From Erwinia rhapontici (lineage in GTDB: Bacteria > Pseudomonadota > Gammaproteobacteria > Enterobacterales > Enterobacteriaceae), in NCBI RefSeq assembly GCF_012271765.1, contig NZ_VRKO01000013.1:143607-207606 (forward strand): DNA of 64,000 nucleotides, given 5' to 3'. The position numbers were made by a program, and so were the translations under genes. The notes beneath the pieces were generated by a model. That model was not told the DNA's origin, did not search any database, and saw nothing but the letters and a program-made list of their open reading frames with translations. Positions 7,564-16,832 of the stretch are shown here, piece after piece. Within the stretch, counting starts at the first letter, position 1. Each line of letters begins with the position of its first letter.

Positions 7564-8229
7564 TTAACCGACGATGCGGCCCTGATCCATCTGTACGGCG
7601 CGGTCACACATGTGGTCGATCACGTCAGGATCGTGACTGACCAGTACCATCGTCAGATTGTCCTGCTGCTTGAGCTGATTCAGCAGGTTGAGGATCTCCG
7701 CCTGTACCGACATATCCAACGCTGAGGTGGGCTCATCCAGCAGCAGAATTTTCGGCTCAAGCAGCAGGGCACGCACAATCGCAACGCGCTGACGCTGGCC
7801 GCCCGAAAGCTGATGCGGGTAGCGATCGGCCAGCGCCGGATCCAGCCCAACGTGACGGAAACCCTGATCGATACGGTCATTAATATTATCCGCTTTAATC
7901 AGTTTCAGCGGCTCTGCAAGGGTGCGGCGCAGGCGATGACGCGGATGCAGGGAGGCGTAAGGGTCCTGAAACACCATCTGCACGTCGCGCCGAAGTTGTC
8001 CGGTAAACGGCTTACCCGGCAGCGCCTGATGGCCTGCAAGCTGCATCTCACCCTGCCAGTGTGGGTTCAGACCGGCCATGACCCAAAGCAGTGATGATTT
8101 GCCACAGCCGGAGGGACCCACGAGGCCAAAGCATTCACCCGGATTGACCGACAGCGTGACATCATGCACGACGGTACGCAGGTCGTAGCCCTGTTTGTGA
8201 GCCACGCTCAGTTGGGATAACTCAATCAT
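7564..8229 (-). CDS. Peptide-type ABC transporter ATPase (DppF/OppF type)
   Basis: 221-residue nucleotide-binding subunit with Walker A GPSGCGKSS, Q-loop at VFQDPYASLHP, signature LSGGQRQRV, Walker [13 protein letters not shown] and switch histidine in LVSHD. It is shorter than DppF/OppF (about 325 aa) because it lacks the C-terminal peptide-transporter extension with the Fe-S-like cysteines. It overlaps the upstream ATPase gene by eight bases, so the two are translationally coupled and probably form the heterodimeric motor. Confidence 0.85.
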   Translation of the reverse strand: MIELSQLSVAHKQGYDLRTVVHDVTLSVNPGECFGLVGPSGCGKSSLLWVMAGLNPHWQGEMQLAGHQALPGKPFTGQLRRDVQMVFQDPYASLHPRHRLRRTLAEPLKLIKADNINDRIDQGFRHVGLDPALADRYPHQLSGGQRQRVAIVRALLLEPKILLLDEPTSALDMSVQAEILNLLNQLKQQDNLTMVLVSHDPDVIDHMCDRAVQMDQGRIVG

Positions 8230-9070
8230 GCTGTTGCCCTTGTGTCAGCGCCGCGCGATCCAGCACCGGCAGGGGTTTACCCCGGGTCGATTTATTTGGA
8301 CGGCAGGACCACAGCGTACGGGTATAAGGATGCGTAGCATGCGGTAATTCGGCCGCTGCCAGCTGGTCGAGCACTTCACCCTGATACATCACCATCACAC
8401 GCTCACAATGTTCGGAAACCTGTTGTAGATCGTGGCTGATCAGCAGCAGTCCCATGTCACGCTGTTCCACCAGGTTGCGGATCAGGCTGAGTACCTGATC
8501 GCGCATGGCGTGATCGAGTGCGGAAGTAGGTTCATCAGCAATCAGAAAACGCGGTTCTGCAATCAGCGCCATTGCCAGCATCACACGCTGGCCCATCCCC
8601 CCCGAGAGCTGGTGTGGGTAGCGCTTCATCTGTTCTGCGGGCTGTGGCAGGCCAACAGCATCCAGCATGTCGCAGACTTTCTCTTTGATTTCCGCCCGGC
8701 TGAAATGGCCGTGTAGCTTAAGCGGTTCTGCCACCTGCCAGCCGATGGTGCGCAGTGGATTCAGGGCATATTTCGGGTCCTGCATCACCATGCCAAGCTG
8801 GCTTCCGCGCAGCTGGCTCCAGCGCCGTTCGTTCAGCGTCAGGGCGTTTTCTCCGGCGATGCTCAGGGTATTCGCCTGTACCTGAAGAGACGGTGCCAGC
8901 AGCCCCATTAATGCACGCGCGGTCAGGGATTTGCCGGAACCGGATTCCCCGACCAGCGCCACGCGCTCGCGGCCAAGCGTAAAGCTGATATTTTTCACCA
9001 GCGCCGTACCGTCAGCGCTGCGGATCGTCAAACCGTCTGCCACGATGGGTGCAGAAGAATCAGTTGCCAT
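8222..9070 (-). CDS. Peptide-type ABC transporter ATPase (DppD/OppD type)
   Basis: 282-residue ATPase with Walker [21 protein letters not shown]-loop, signature LSGGMGQRV, Walker [13 protein letters not shown] and H-loop LISHD. The C-terminal part carries the family's HPYTRTL motif. The ATG at 9070 gives an 11-base overlap with the upstream permease gene; an ATG at 9100 would overlap by 41 bases and has no better ribosome site. It is the partner of the ATPase at 7564. Confidence 0.85.
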   Translation of the reverse strand: MATDSSAPIVADGLTIRSADGTALVKNISFTLGRERVALVGESGSGKSLTARALMGLLAPSLQVQANTLSIAGENALTLNERRWSQLRGSQLGMVMQDPKYALNPLRTIGWQVAEPLKLHGHFSRAEIKEKVCDMLDAVGLPQPAEQMKRYPHQLSGGMGQRVMLAMALIAEPRFLIADEPTSALDHAMRDQVLSLIRNLVEQRDMGLLLISHDLQQVSEHCERVMVMYQGEVLDQLAAAELPHATHPYTRTLWSCRPNKSTRGKPLPVLDRAALTQGQQHD

Positions 9071-9920
9071 TTCGGGTATCCAGTCGGTCACGCAGGCCAT
9101 CGCCTGTCAGGTTAAATGCCAGGCTGGCAAACAGAATCGCACCACCGGGAACGGCGGCGACCCACCACTGGTCAAAAATCACTTTACTGCCTTCGGCGAC
9201 CATCGAACCCCACTCGGCGGTCGGGGGCTGAATGCCCATGCCAAGGAAACCCAGGCCCGCCGCCGAGAGAATAATCCCGCCGAGGCTGAGAGCTGCACGC
9301 ACCACGGCGGTGGGCAGGCAGAGCGGTAAAATATGACCAAACATCAGACGCAGACCATTAATTCCCTGCATGCGCGCAGCGGCAAGGTAGTCGCTGCGGC
9401 GCAGCGCCAGCGTTTCAGCACGCGCCTGGCGCGCAAACGGCGGCCAGCTGGTGAGTGCCAGCGCCAGCGCGCCGTTCATCAGCCCAGGCCCCATCATGGC
9501 GACCAGTGCCAGTGCAATGACCAGATTGGGCAGTGACAGGAAAATATCAGTGATGCGCATCAGTACACGCTCACTCCAGCCGCCAAGATAACCGGCGCTG
9601 ATACCAATAAGCATGCCAACGGGGATGGTCAGCACCAGGATCAGCGAGACCAGCAGCAGCGTAGGGCGGGCACCATAAATCACCCGGGAAAGCAGATCGC
9701 GGCCAAAACCGTCCGTGCCCAGCCAGTGGCTGGCGGACGGCGGCATCAGACGTATGCCCATTTCCTGGGCGTTAGGATCAAACGGGGCCAGCAGCGGGGC
9801 AAACAGCGCAGCAAAAATCAGCAGACCCACCAGGCTCAGCCCGAGGGTCAATGTGATATGACGACGTGGTCGCCGCGTGCGCGGTTTGACGCTTTCAGCA
9901 TCAGAGAGAGATTGCGTCAT
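9060..9920 (-). CDS. Peptide-type ABC transporter permease (DppC type)
   Basis: 286-residue inner-membrane permease with an N-terminal cytoplasmic arginine-rich stretch, one helix, the OppC-like N-terminal region (L-A-P-F-D-P-N), the family motif G-T-D-x-F-G-R-D-L-L-S-R-V-I-Y-G-A-R and an EAA-type coupling loop near AARMQGINGLRLMFGHILP. It overlaps the upstream permease gene by four bases (ATGA). Confidence 0.85.
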   Translation of the reverse strand: MTQSLSDAESVKPRTRRPRRHITLTLGLSLVGLLIFAALFAPLLAPFDPNAQEMGIRLMPPSASHWLGTDGFGRDLLSRVIYGARPTLLLVSLILVLTIPVGMLIGISAGYLGGWSERVLMRITDIFLSLPNLVIALALVAMMGPGLMNGALALALTSWPPFARQARAETLALRRSDYLAAARMQGINGLRLMFGHILPLCLPTAVVRAALSLGGIILSAAGLGFLGMGIQPPTAEWGSMVAEGSKVIFDQWWVAAVPGGAILFASLAFNLTGDGLRDRLDTRNGN

Positions 9921-10972
9921 CGTGTTCTCGGGTCGGTCAAATAGGTTAACGCATCGGCCAGTGCATTGATGGCAATAAAGCAGCTACCAATCAGCAGGGT
10001 GGAGCCGAGGATCGCCGGGGTATCGGAGGCGAACAGCGCCGTGGTCATGTAGCGCCCGACGCCAGGCCAGGCGAAGACGGTTTCCGTCAGCACTGAGCCT
10101 TCCAGCAGGGTAGCGTAAGAGAGCGCCAGTACAGTGATCAGCGTGCCACGTACGTTAGGAAAAATATGCAGCAGCAGAATGCGTCCACGGCTGGCACCTT
10201 TAGCGCGGGCCAGAGTGACGTACTCTTTACTGCTTTCTTCCAGCAATGCTGCGCGCAGCAGACGAGTAATGGTCGCCATCGATAGCAGGCCAAGCACCAC
10301 CACGGGCAGCCACAGGTGGGCAATGGCGTTGCGGAACATCTCCATATCCCCGGAGAGCCAGCTGTCAATCAGCACCAGCCCGGTTTTCGGTTCAAGGGTA
10401 TAAATCCAGATATCATCCAGACGACCAGGCCCGGCAGACCAGTGCAGCACGGCGTAAAACAGCAACAGACCCAGCAGGCCGAGCCAGAATACTGGCACCG
10501 AATAACCGAGCAGGGAGATCATACGCGCCACGTTATCCAGCACGCTGCCGGGTTTCCATGCGGCCAGCAGGGCCAGCAGGATGCCAAACACCGCGCCAAA
10601 GATCATCGCGCAGGTGGCCAGTTCAATAGTGGCAGGGAAGGTACGCAGCAGATCGCTGGCCACCGGCTGATTGGTGATGCTGGAAATACCGAGATCGCCA
10701 CGGACTAAATGTTCCAGATAGTGCCAGAATTGCACTGGTACTGGCTGGTCCAGCCCAAGACTGGCACGCACCTGGGCATAGGTCGATTCGCTGGCGTGAT
10801 CGCCGGCAATTTGCAGCACCGGATCAACCGGGGAAAGATGGGACAACGCAAAGGTGAAAACCAGCAGTCCGAGCAATGTCACCACCAGCGAAAGCAGGGC
10901 ACCGAGTGCCCCACCGCTGCGACGCCAGAAAAGCCGGGCAGAAGGCCCGGCATTGTTTTCGGCTGCTGCCAT
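9917..10972 (-). CDS. Peptide-type ABC transporter permease (DppB type)
   Basis: 351-residue permease with six predicted membrane helices; an N-terminal helix (L-S-L-V-V-T-L-L-G-L-L-V-F-T) is followed by the periplasmic loop and the coupling loop YVTLARAKGASRGRILLLHIFPN. Its ATG overlaps the stop of the binding-protein gene (TAATG), indicating translational coupling. It forms the membrane channel with the permease at 9060. Confidence 0.85.
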   Translation of the reverse strand: MAAAENNAGPSARLFWRRSGGALGALLSLVVTLLGLLVFTFALSHLSPVDPVLQIAGDHASESTYAQVRASLGLDQPVPVQFWHYLEHLVRGDLGISSITNQPVASDLLRTFPATIELATCAMIFGAVFGILLALLAAWKPGSVLDNVARMISLLGYSVPVFWLGLLGLLLFYAVLHWSAGPGRLDDIWIYTLEPKTGLVLIDSWLSGDMEMFRNAIAHLWLPVVVLGLLSMATITRLLRAALLEESSKEYVTLARAKGASRGRILLLHIFPNVRGTLITVLALSYATLLEGSVLTETVFAWPGVGRYMTTALFASDTPAILGSTLLIGSCFIAINALADALTYLTDPRTR

Positions 10973-12540
10973 TACTTGGTGACCTGGCTGTAGTAAACCA
11001 TATCCGGATTAATCCCCTGCACGTAGCCTTTCAGATTATCGCGCAATGCCACCAGATTACGGGCCTGCATACCGATGACATACGGTGAATTTTTCTGCAC
11101 TTCACGCTGCATTTTTTCATACAGTTCAACGCGCTTCGCTTTGTCGGTTTCTGCCGTGGCCGCCAGCGTCTGCTTGCTGAGTTCCGGAATGTGCCAGTTA
11201 GAGCGCCATGCCAGCGTTTTGCTACCGTCTTCCGGGTTATAGGCGAAGGCGGCGGCATTGGTGTTCGGATCGAAATAGTCGGCACCCCAGGCGTTCAGCG
11301 TGGATTCGTACTGGTGTGATTTCACGCGGGTAGCCACTTCAGAGCTGATGCCAGGCTGGACTTCAACTTTCACGCCACCTTTAGCGAAGCTGGCCTGCAA
11401 GGCCTGGGCAATGTCCAGGTACGGTGGCTGGTTGCTGACGGCCAGCTTAAAGCTGACGTTGTTCAGGCCTGCTTTCTTCAGAATTGCTTTGGCTTTTTCC
11501 GGGTCGTAGCTGTACGGGTTTTCGTTCAGCGCACCGAGGAAACCTTCCGGCAGGAACGACTGATGTACCTGGAACTGGCCTTTCAGCAGGTCGTTGGCAA
11601 TGCCTTTATAGTCGAACAGGTAACGCGATGCTTCCCACAATGCCGGGTTTTTCAGCACCGGGTTGGCATCAATATTGAACTGAATGTAATACAGGGACGC
11701 CATCGGCACCGCGAGGGTTTTTACACCCGGCTTATCTTTCAGAGAGGCCATTTGATCGGCGCCCAGGTTACGCGCGATATCGGCATCACCCTGTTCCAGC
11801 AGCAGTCGCCGCGCCGCGGGTTCCGGTACGTTTTTGATTAACACATTCTTCAGCTTCGGTGCGCCGGCCGGAGAGGTCGGGTTCGCGCTGAATAACACCA
11901 CTTCATGCGGAATATATTTACGGATCTGATACGGGCCGCTGCCTGCAGAATTCAGTGCCAGCCATTTGTTGCCAAAATCGCCTTTTTGTTCGTGGGCCAT
12001 CACGGTTTTTTCGTCAACGATAGACGACACTGGCGCTGCCAGCAGGCTCAGAACGTAGGTCGGGCTGACGTCTGCGCTCCAGCTGATCTGCACATGGGTA
12101 TCGTCGATTTTCTTGAACTGGGCGTCAACGTTCTCTTTGGTCCAGCCAAGCTGAGTCAGAATAAAGGACGGATCAAGGTTCAGTTTAACAACGCGTGACA
12201 GTGAGAAGATCACATCTTCAGGGCGCAGCGGGTTGCCGGAGGCAAATTTTGCCCCTTCGCGCAAAGTAAAGGTCATGCTGCGGTTATCGCTGCCCGGTGT
12301 CCAACTGCTGGCCAGCGTTGGTTTCAGGTCAATCGGGTTTTGCGGGTCAGACTGCACCAGGCGCTGATAAAGGTTGGTGAAAGCCTGTACGGAGGTCAGT
12401 TCAAAGCCGTCGGCCGGATCGAAGCTTTTTGCATCATCAATAGACTGGGCGATCACCAGTGTGTCAGCAGGGGTCGCAGCTGACGCAGCAAACGATGCTG
12501 CCAGTGCCAGGGCGATAACAGAAGGGACTGCAATTTTCAT
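10972..12540 (-). CDS. Peptide-type ABC transporter periplasmic binding protein (first gene of operon)
   Basis: 522-residue family-5 solute-binding protein with a cleavable signal peptide ending AASA and the usual two-lobe length. It heads the five-gene operon binding protein, DppB-type and DppC-type permeases, DppD-type and DppF-type ATPases, all overlapping, followed by its paralogue at 5883. Family members carry di- and oligopeptides, nickel, opines, glutathione or sugars, and nothing in the sequence selects among these. No regulator gene is adjacent. Confidence 0.85.
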   Translation of the reverse strand: MKIAVPSVIALALAASFAASAATPADTLVIAQSIDDAKSFDPADGFELTSVQAFTNLYQRLVQSDPQNPIDLKPTLASSWTPGSDNRSMTFTLREGAKFASGNPLRPEDVIFSLSRVVKLNLDPSFILTQLGWTKENVDAQFKKIDDTHVQISWSADVSPTYVLSLLAAPVSSIVDEKTVMAHEQKGDFGNKWLALNSAGSGPYQIRKYIPHEVVLFSANPTSPAGAPKLKNVLIKNVPEPAARRLLLEQGDADIARNLGADQMASLKDKPGVKTLAVPMASLYYIQFNIDANPVLKNPALWEASRYLFDYKGIANDLLKGQFQVHQSFLPEGFLGALNENPYSYDPEKAKAILKKAGLNNVSFKLAVSNQPPYLDIAQALQASFAKGGVKVEVQPGISSEVATRVKSHQYESTLNAWGADYFDPNTNAAAFAYNPEDGSKTLAWRSNWHIPELSKQTLAATAETDKAKRVELYEKMQREVQKNSPYVIGMQARNLVALRDNLKGYVQGINPDMVYYSQVTK

Positions 12541-12674
12541 GACGTTTCCTGAAGTGACGTTTTTCGCGAGTGTAAGGGAACAGGGGATAAGAACAATAGT
12601 AGATTATTCGCTATCGTTATGCCTGAAAGTTATAAGTTGAAGGAAACGGTTATAGAACTAATGTGTACCAGGCA

Positions 12675-13334
12675 TCATGGCTGGCTGAACATTTGCCACA
12701 GCAACGGAGCGATACTCAGCAGATTGTTAAGCATATGCAGAAAAATCGGCAGTTTCAGACCACCGGATACCATGCGTGCGGCGCACAGCAGTAGCGAAAG
12801 CACCATCAGGGCAATCACGGTTTGCAGATGGGCGTACTGGGTGTGCATCGCGGAGAAAATAATCGAGGCCAGCAGAGCACAGGCGATGCGCTGGCGCGGC
12901 GCCCACAGCAGGAATGCCTGCAGGATAAAACCGCGAAACAGGATCTCTTCAAATACCGGAGCCAGTATCACCACCGCAAAGGCAAACCATACCAGGGTCA
13001 GATCGCTATGGCTGAGCTGCTCGCCGATCCAGCCCTCCTGGCGCAGATAGAGTGACTGGCTGGCAATCACCGCCAGCAACAGACCCGTAAATAACAGCAT
13101 CTGGCGCAGTTTCAGCTTGCCCAGAGGAATATCCTTATGATGCTGCTGATACCAGCGATAAAGCGGCACGAGGGCGGCGAACTCCAGCAGGCAGAGGATC
13201 GGCATCAGCAGGCCGCGACTTTTCAGCATCTCGAAATGAGGAAAACTGCTGACCATCACCGTAATGGCATACCAGACCATAAATACGCCTGCACAAAGCA
13301 GAGTGTGGCTGACCCGGTCGGTCGATGGTGTCAT
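12675..13334 (-). CDS. CPBP family intramembrane metalloprotease
   Basis: 219-residue membrane protein with the three motifs of the CPBP (CAAX protease / bacteriocin-processing) family: FEEILFRG (catalytic Glu-Glu-x-x-x-Arg), FSAMHTQ (F-x-x-x-H) and HMLNN (H-x-x-x-N). Seven or eight hydrophobic segments precede and surround these. The ATG at 13334 (MTPSTDRVS) is the likely start; the frame stays open to 13490, but that stretch is polar and unlike the family. Prokaryotic members may cleave membrane substrates or give bacteriocin immunity; no substrate gene is adjacent. Confidence 0.75.
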   Translation of the reverse strand: MTPSTDRVSHTLLCAGVFMVWYAITVMVSSFPHFEMLKSRGLLMPILCLLEFAALVPLYRWYQQHHKDIPLGKLKLRQMLLFTGLLLAVIASQSLYLRQEGWIGEQLSHSDLTLVWFAFAVVILAPVFEEILFRGFILQAFLLWAPRQRIACALLASIIFSAMHTQYAHLQTVIALMVLSLLLCAARMVSGGLKLPIFLHMLNNLLSIAPLLWQMFSQP

Positions 13335-13569
13335 GGTCGTAAGGCTCTTTAGCGTCTGAAGGAGTGCGATGTTAGCAAGCACGACAGAGGCTGTCGAGAT
13401 ACGCCAGTTATGGCGGTTTACATCAAAATATCTAAATAGTTTCCTATTGTTGCCGATATTAATGAATAGCTTTTTTCTGGGGACAGGCACTGACGTTCAA
13501 CGTACAGCGCCATAAGCGCGTCAAACGAACAAGGAAGGGTTCGAGTGGTTTCATAAAGGGGTTTTCATT

Positions 13570-16194
13570 ATGAATCATCCTCCTGTGCTGGCGTATGAAT
13601 TAGCCGATGGGCAAAAAGCCACGCTAGCCGCCCGCAGAACGTTGATGGCACTGGCGCTGCTGCTCATCAGTGCCCTGTTTCTTTCCATGCTGATGGTCGT
13701 GGGCGTGGCCTGGAATCAGAATCAGGAATCTGTCGCTCGGGAAAGCCAGCTCTTGCACAATGCCTGGCAGGAGCAGCAGCGTACGCAGGTGACGGAACTG
13801 CGTGACTATGCTTTCTGGCAGGAAGCCTGGCTGCATATGTACCTGACCATTGACCCTGACTGGGCGTGGCATCAGCAAAATCTGGGCCCCGGTTTGTTCA
13901 GTGAGCATCACTACAACGGCGTGTTTGTCGTTGATGTCGACAACCGCACGCGCTATGCCATGATCGATGGCAAGCTGTCTTCTCTCACTCTGGAAGCGTG
14001 GTTGGGCGATCGGGCGTTGCTGCTGGTCGAACGGGCGCGCCAGCAGATGCGTGGGCAAAAAGTCATCAGTGAAAATATCATGATGGGTGAAACCCCGGCG
14101 CTGGTAGCAGCGGCACCGATCACCCGAGGGAAAATGCCCCATGAAGAGACATTGTCAGCCACACCTTCAGTGATGGTCTTCGTTTATCGTTTTACCCCCG
14201 ACAAACTGCGTGCATTCGGTAATGCGGTCGGCGTGGAAAATGCGCGCGTGCCGGACGATGCACACGATCGCTACACCTCACCTTTTATTGAAGAAAATGT
14301 CAGTCAGGGAGAGCCGCTGGTGCTGCGCTGGGACCCGAGCCAGCCTGGGCGGAATTTGTTGTTATTCCTGCTGCCGCTGCTGGCACTGGCGGCGCTGGTT
14401 ATTGGCGTGGTCACGCGGCGTGTCATCAATCATGCCATGAATACGGCGATGTTATCGGATACGCGTTTCCTGCAATTGATGCACAGTCAGCGTGAGCTGG
14501 CAGCCAGTGAGGCGCGCTTTCGTGATGTGGCTGAAGCGACGTCCGACTGGATTTGGGAAACGGATGCCTCGTGCCGTATTACCTATCTTTCCCGGCGCTT
14601 TTCCATTGTGACGGGTTTTGGTCTGAATATGTCTACAGGCCGCTTGCTTGACGAAATTTTATGTCACGACGCGCTGGCGATCAGTGAGTGGGTGGCGCAG
14701 CAGCGCAGCGGAGGGCCACGCAGCCAGCTACGCTGTTATCTGCAATCTGTACATCACGGGCTGCGCACTTGTAGCCTGGTCGCGAAGCCGATCATGCTGC
14801 GTGGCAAGCTGTTGGGGTATCGCGGCACGGTGTCGGACATCTCGCATGAAGTGGAGGCGCAGGCACGGGTTCACTATCTTTCACAACATGATGTACTGAC
14901 CGGGCTGCCAAATCGCTTGTTTATGCAGGAGTTTCTTCAGGAAAAATTGCGTTCACAGCCCACATTTGCGCATCCTTTGGTGATGATCAGCCTCGATCTC
15001 GACCGTTTTAAACCGATCAACGACACCTGGGGACATGCGGCAGGTGACAGCGTGCTGATTGACGTCGCGCGTCGCTTACGCGCTTGCCTCACTGCCGGCG
15101 ATCTGGTGGCACGCCTCGGTGGCGATGAATTTATTCTGATTGCGACCGATCTCAGGACAACGGCAGATATTGAAGCATGCTGTCAGCGGCTGCTGGACGA
15201 TTTGCACCGCGCCTTCTTTATTGGGGAGCAGGAGCTGTATATCGGTGCCAGCCTCGGTATTGCGCGGGCGCCACAGGATGCCATTGAGGCGGATGAACTG
15301 CTGCGTCTGGCTGATATCGCCCTGTATAAGTCGAAACGCCAGGGCCGCGACCGCTGGGTGTTTTACACCGGAGAGATGTCGCAACTGCTGGCACGTCGCA
15401 GCGATCTGGAGCGTAAGCTGCGTCGGGGCATAGCTGCCGGTGAGTTACGGCTGCACTATCAGCCGCGTTACCATCTGGAAAGTGGCCAGTTGGAAGGTGC
15501 CGAAGCCTTGATTCGCTGGGCACAGCAGCCGCCCGCTCTGGTGATGCCGGACAGTTTTATTCCGCTGGCAGAGCAAACCGGCTTGATTGTCGAAATCAGC
15601 AACTGGGTGCTGCATCGCGCTTGCCACGATGCCACATCCTGGCCTCAGGCGCTCTCCGTCTCGGTGAATATTTCACCGATTGAGTTTCGCACGGGTAACC
15701 TGGCGTTGAGGGTTGCCGCCGCGCTGGAAAACAGTGGGCTTGAGGCTTCCCGACTGGAGCTGGAAATTACCGAAAATATTACGATGGATCACCCGGAAAG
15801 CGCCCTGGCAATAATGGGTGAGCTGAAAGCGATGGGGGTGAAAATCACCGTGGATGATTTTGGCGCGGGTTTTGCGTCACTGAGCTATCTCAAGAGTTTT
15901 CCTTTTGACAGCATGAAAATGGATCGATCCTACATGGAAGGGTATCCACAGGATGCGCAGGCGCACGCTATCGTGGAGGGAATTATCGGGCTGGGTAGGG
16001 CTTTCTCTCTGGAGGTCACCGCCGAAGGTATTGAAACCCAGGAGCAACTGGAAGAGTTAAAACGCAGCGCCTGTTATGCAGGACAAGGGTATCTGCTCGG
16101 GCGGCCCGTTCCGCTGGAGGCATTCAATTTGCTGCTGGATAAGCCTGTAGCAGAGAGTGACGGCAGCGGGAGGGATGATTTGACGCGCTCCTGA
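13570..16194 (+). CDS. CHASE4-PAS-GGDEF-EAL cyclic-di-GMP enzyme
   Basis: 874-residue inner-membrane protein. Order: membrane helix at about 24-48, periplasmic CHASE4 sensor (about 60-220), second helix near 265-285, PAS domain (about 312-420), GGDEF domain with intact GGDEF at 517-521, EAL domain with intact EAL at 645-647, the DDFG loop at 762-765 and TAEGIET near the end. Both catalytic centres look complete, so it may make and degrade cyclic-di-GMP. The R-x-x-D inhibitory site expected just before GGDEF reads T-A-G-D, so product inhibition is probably lost. It is monocistronic. It would influence biofilm and motility in response to an unknown periplasmic signal. Confidence 0.9.
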   Translation: MNHPPVLAYELADGQKATLAARRTLMALALLLISALFLSMLMVVGVAWNQNQESVARESQLLHNAWQEQQRTQVTELRDYAFWQEAWLHMYLTIDPDWAWHQQNLGPGLFSEHHYNGVFVVDVDNRTRYAMIDGKLSSLTLEAWLGDRALLLVERARQQMRGQKVISENIMMGETPALVAAAPITRGKMPHEETLSATPSVMVFVYRFTPDKLRAFGNAVGVENARVPDDAHDRYTSPFIEENVSQGEPLVLRWDPSQPGRNLLLFLLPLLALAALVIGVVTRRVINHAMNTAMLSDTRFLQLMHSQRELAASEARFRDVAEATSDWIWETDASCRITYLSRRFSIVTGFGLNMSTGRLLDEILCHDALAISEWVAQQRSGGPRSQLRCYLQSVHHGLRTCSLVAKPIMLRGKLLGYRGTVSDISHEVEAQARVHYLSQHDVLTGLPNRLFMQEFLQEKLRSQPTFAHPLVMISLDLDRFKPINDTWGHAAGDSVLIDVARRLRACLTAGDLVARLGGDEFILIATDLRTTADIEACCQRLLDDLHRAFFIGEQELYIGASLGIARAPQDAIEADELLRLADIALYKSKRQGRDRWVFYTGEMSQLLARRSDLERKLRRGIAAGELRLHYQPRYHLESGQLEGAEALIRWAQQPPALVMPDSFIPLAEQTGLIVEISNWVLHRACHDATSWPQALSVSVNISPIEFRTGNLALRVAAALENSGLEASRLELEITENITMDHPESALAIMGELKAMGVKITVDDFGAGFASLSYLKSFPFDSMKMDRSYMEGYPQDAQAHAIVEGIIGLGRAFSLEVTAEGIETQEQLEELKRSACYAGQGYLLGRPVPLEAFNLLLDKPVAESDGSGRDDLTRS

Positions 16195-16219
16195 GTGAGG
16201 CAGAAGCGCGGGCAGAGGG

Positions 16220-16285
16220 TTAACGGACTCTGACTGCAACCAGAGTCATGAAGACTGCAAAGGCGACAAAGATAACGAGTTCCAC
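16220..16285 (-). CDS. Candidate 21-residue membrane protein
   Basis: Tiny frame with GTG start reading (M)ELVIFVAFAVFMTLVAVRV then R and stop: one hydrophobic helix with a basic C-terminal end. It is backed by a very good ribosome site (GAGGAG, six bases before the GTG) and by a TATAAT -10 element about 20 bases further upstream. Such single-helix proteins are common in enterobacteria (for example MgtS and YohP) and often modulate larger membrane proteins. No homologue is recalled. Confidence 0.45.
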   Translation of the reverse strand: MELVIFVAFAVFMTLVAVRVR

Positions 16286-16313
16286 AGGACGCTCCTCTGT
16301 AAGGATTAGTCCT

Positions 16314-16344
16314 AAAATTATAGCTAATGATGAATTTCTTTATA
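16314..16344 (-). promoter_or_regulatory. Promoter upstream of the 21-aa frame
   Basis: On the minus strand the sequence ATTAGCTATAATT contains a consensus TATAAT, with TTTATA about 18 bases upstream as a weak -35. It points at the GAGGAG ribosome site of the small frame at 16220-16285. Confidence 0.4.
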
Positions 16345-16475
16345 AACAGGGTGTGCGCCTGATACGGGTAAAGCACACTGTCTCCTGGGTAAATCTGGCT
16401 GCGCATTAACGGTATAATCTGTTAACCTTTCAGAGGCATTGTCGTTTTATCTATGCTTTGAAAGGAGAAATAACC

Positions 16476-16772
16476 GTGAAACATTATGGGAAAATAACCG
16501 TGATTGCCGCACTAATGGCGTTGTCGGGTTGTCAGTCGGCTAGTGAAAAAACGGTGTCAGCAACGCCGGTCGATCCGGAGATGGACCAGTGTGGTGCATC
16601 GCAGTATCAGCAGTATGTGGGTAAACCGCTGTCAGCCATTGAATCTCTCCGTTTTGAACACGCGGTGCGTGCCATCCCTTATAACTCTGCAGTGACAATG
16701 GACTTTAATCTTAATCGGATCAATTTCATGGGCGATAAGCAGGGCGCGATCAGCAAGGTTTACTGCGGGTAA
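16476..16772 (+). CDS. I78 family peptidase-inhibitor lipoprotein
   Basis: 98-residue lipoprotein: signal peptide with lipobox LSGC (Cys about 19), then a small domain with C-G-A-S-Q-Y-Q-Q-Y-V-G-K-P-L, R-A-I-P, V-T-M-D-F-N-L-N-R-I-N and a final VYCG. These are hallmarks of the I78 family, relatives of the Aspergillus elastase inhibitor, thought to block serine proteases. The two cysteines can form a disulfide. The start is GTG with AAGGAG eight bases upstream. It probably guards the periplasm or envelope. Confidence 0.8.
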   Translation: MKHYGKITVIAALMALSGCQSASEKTVSATPVDPEMDQCGASQYQQYVGKPLSAIESLRFEHAVRAIPYNSAVTMDFNLNRINFMGDKQGAISKVYCG

Positions 16773-16803
16773 CTGTGGTTGAAATCGCTATTCCGTTCAG
16801 TGC

Positions 16804-16828
16804 GGGCGGCCTGATGATACGGTCGCCC
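16804..16828. terminator. Hairpin between convergent genes
   Basis: GGGCGGCC / GGTCGCCC with a nine-base loop and one G-T pair, between the I78 lipoprotein gene and the ScsD-like gene. No strong T run. Confidence 0.45.
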
Positions 16829-16832
16829 TCCG

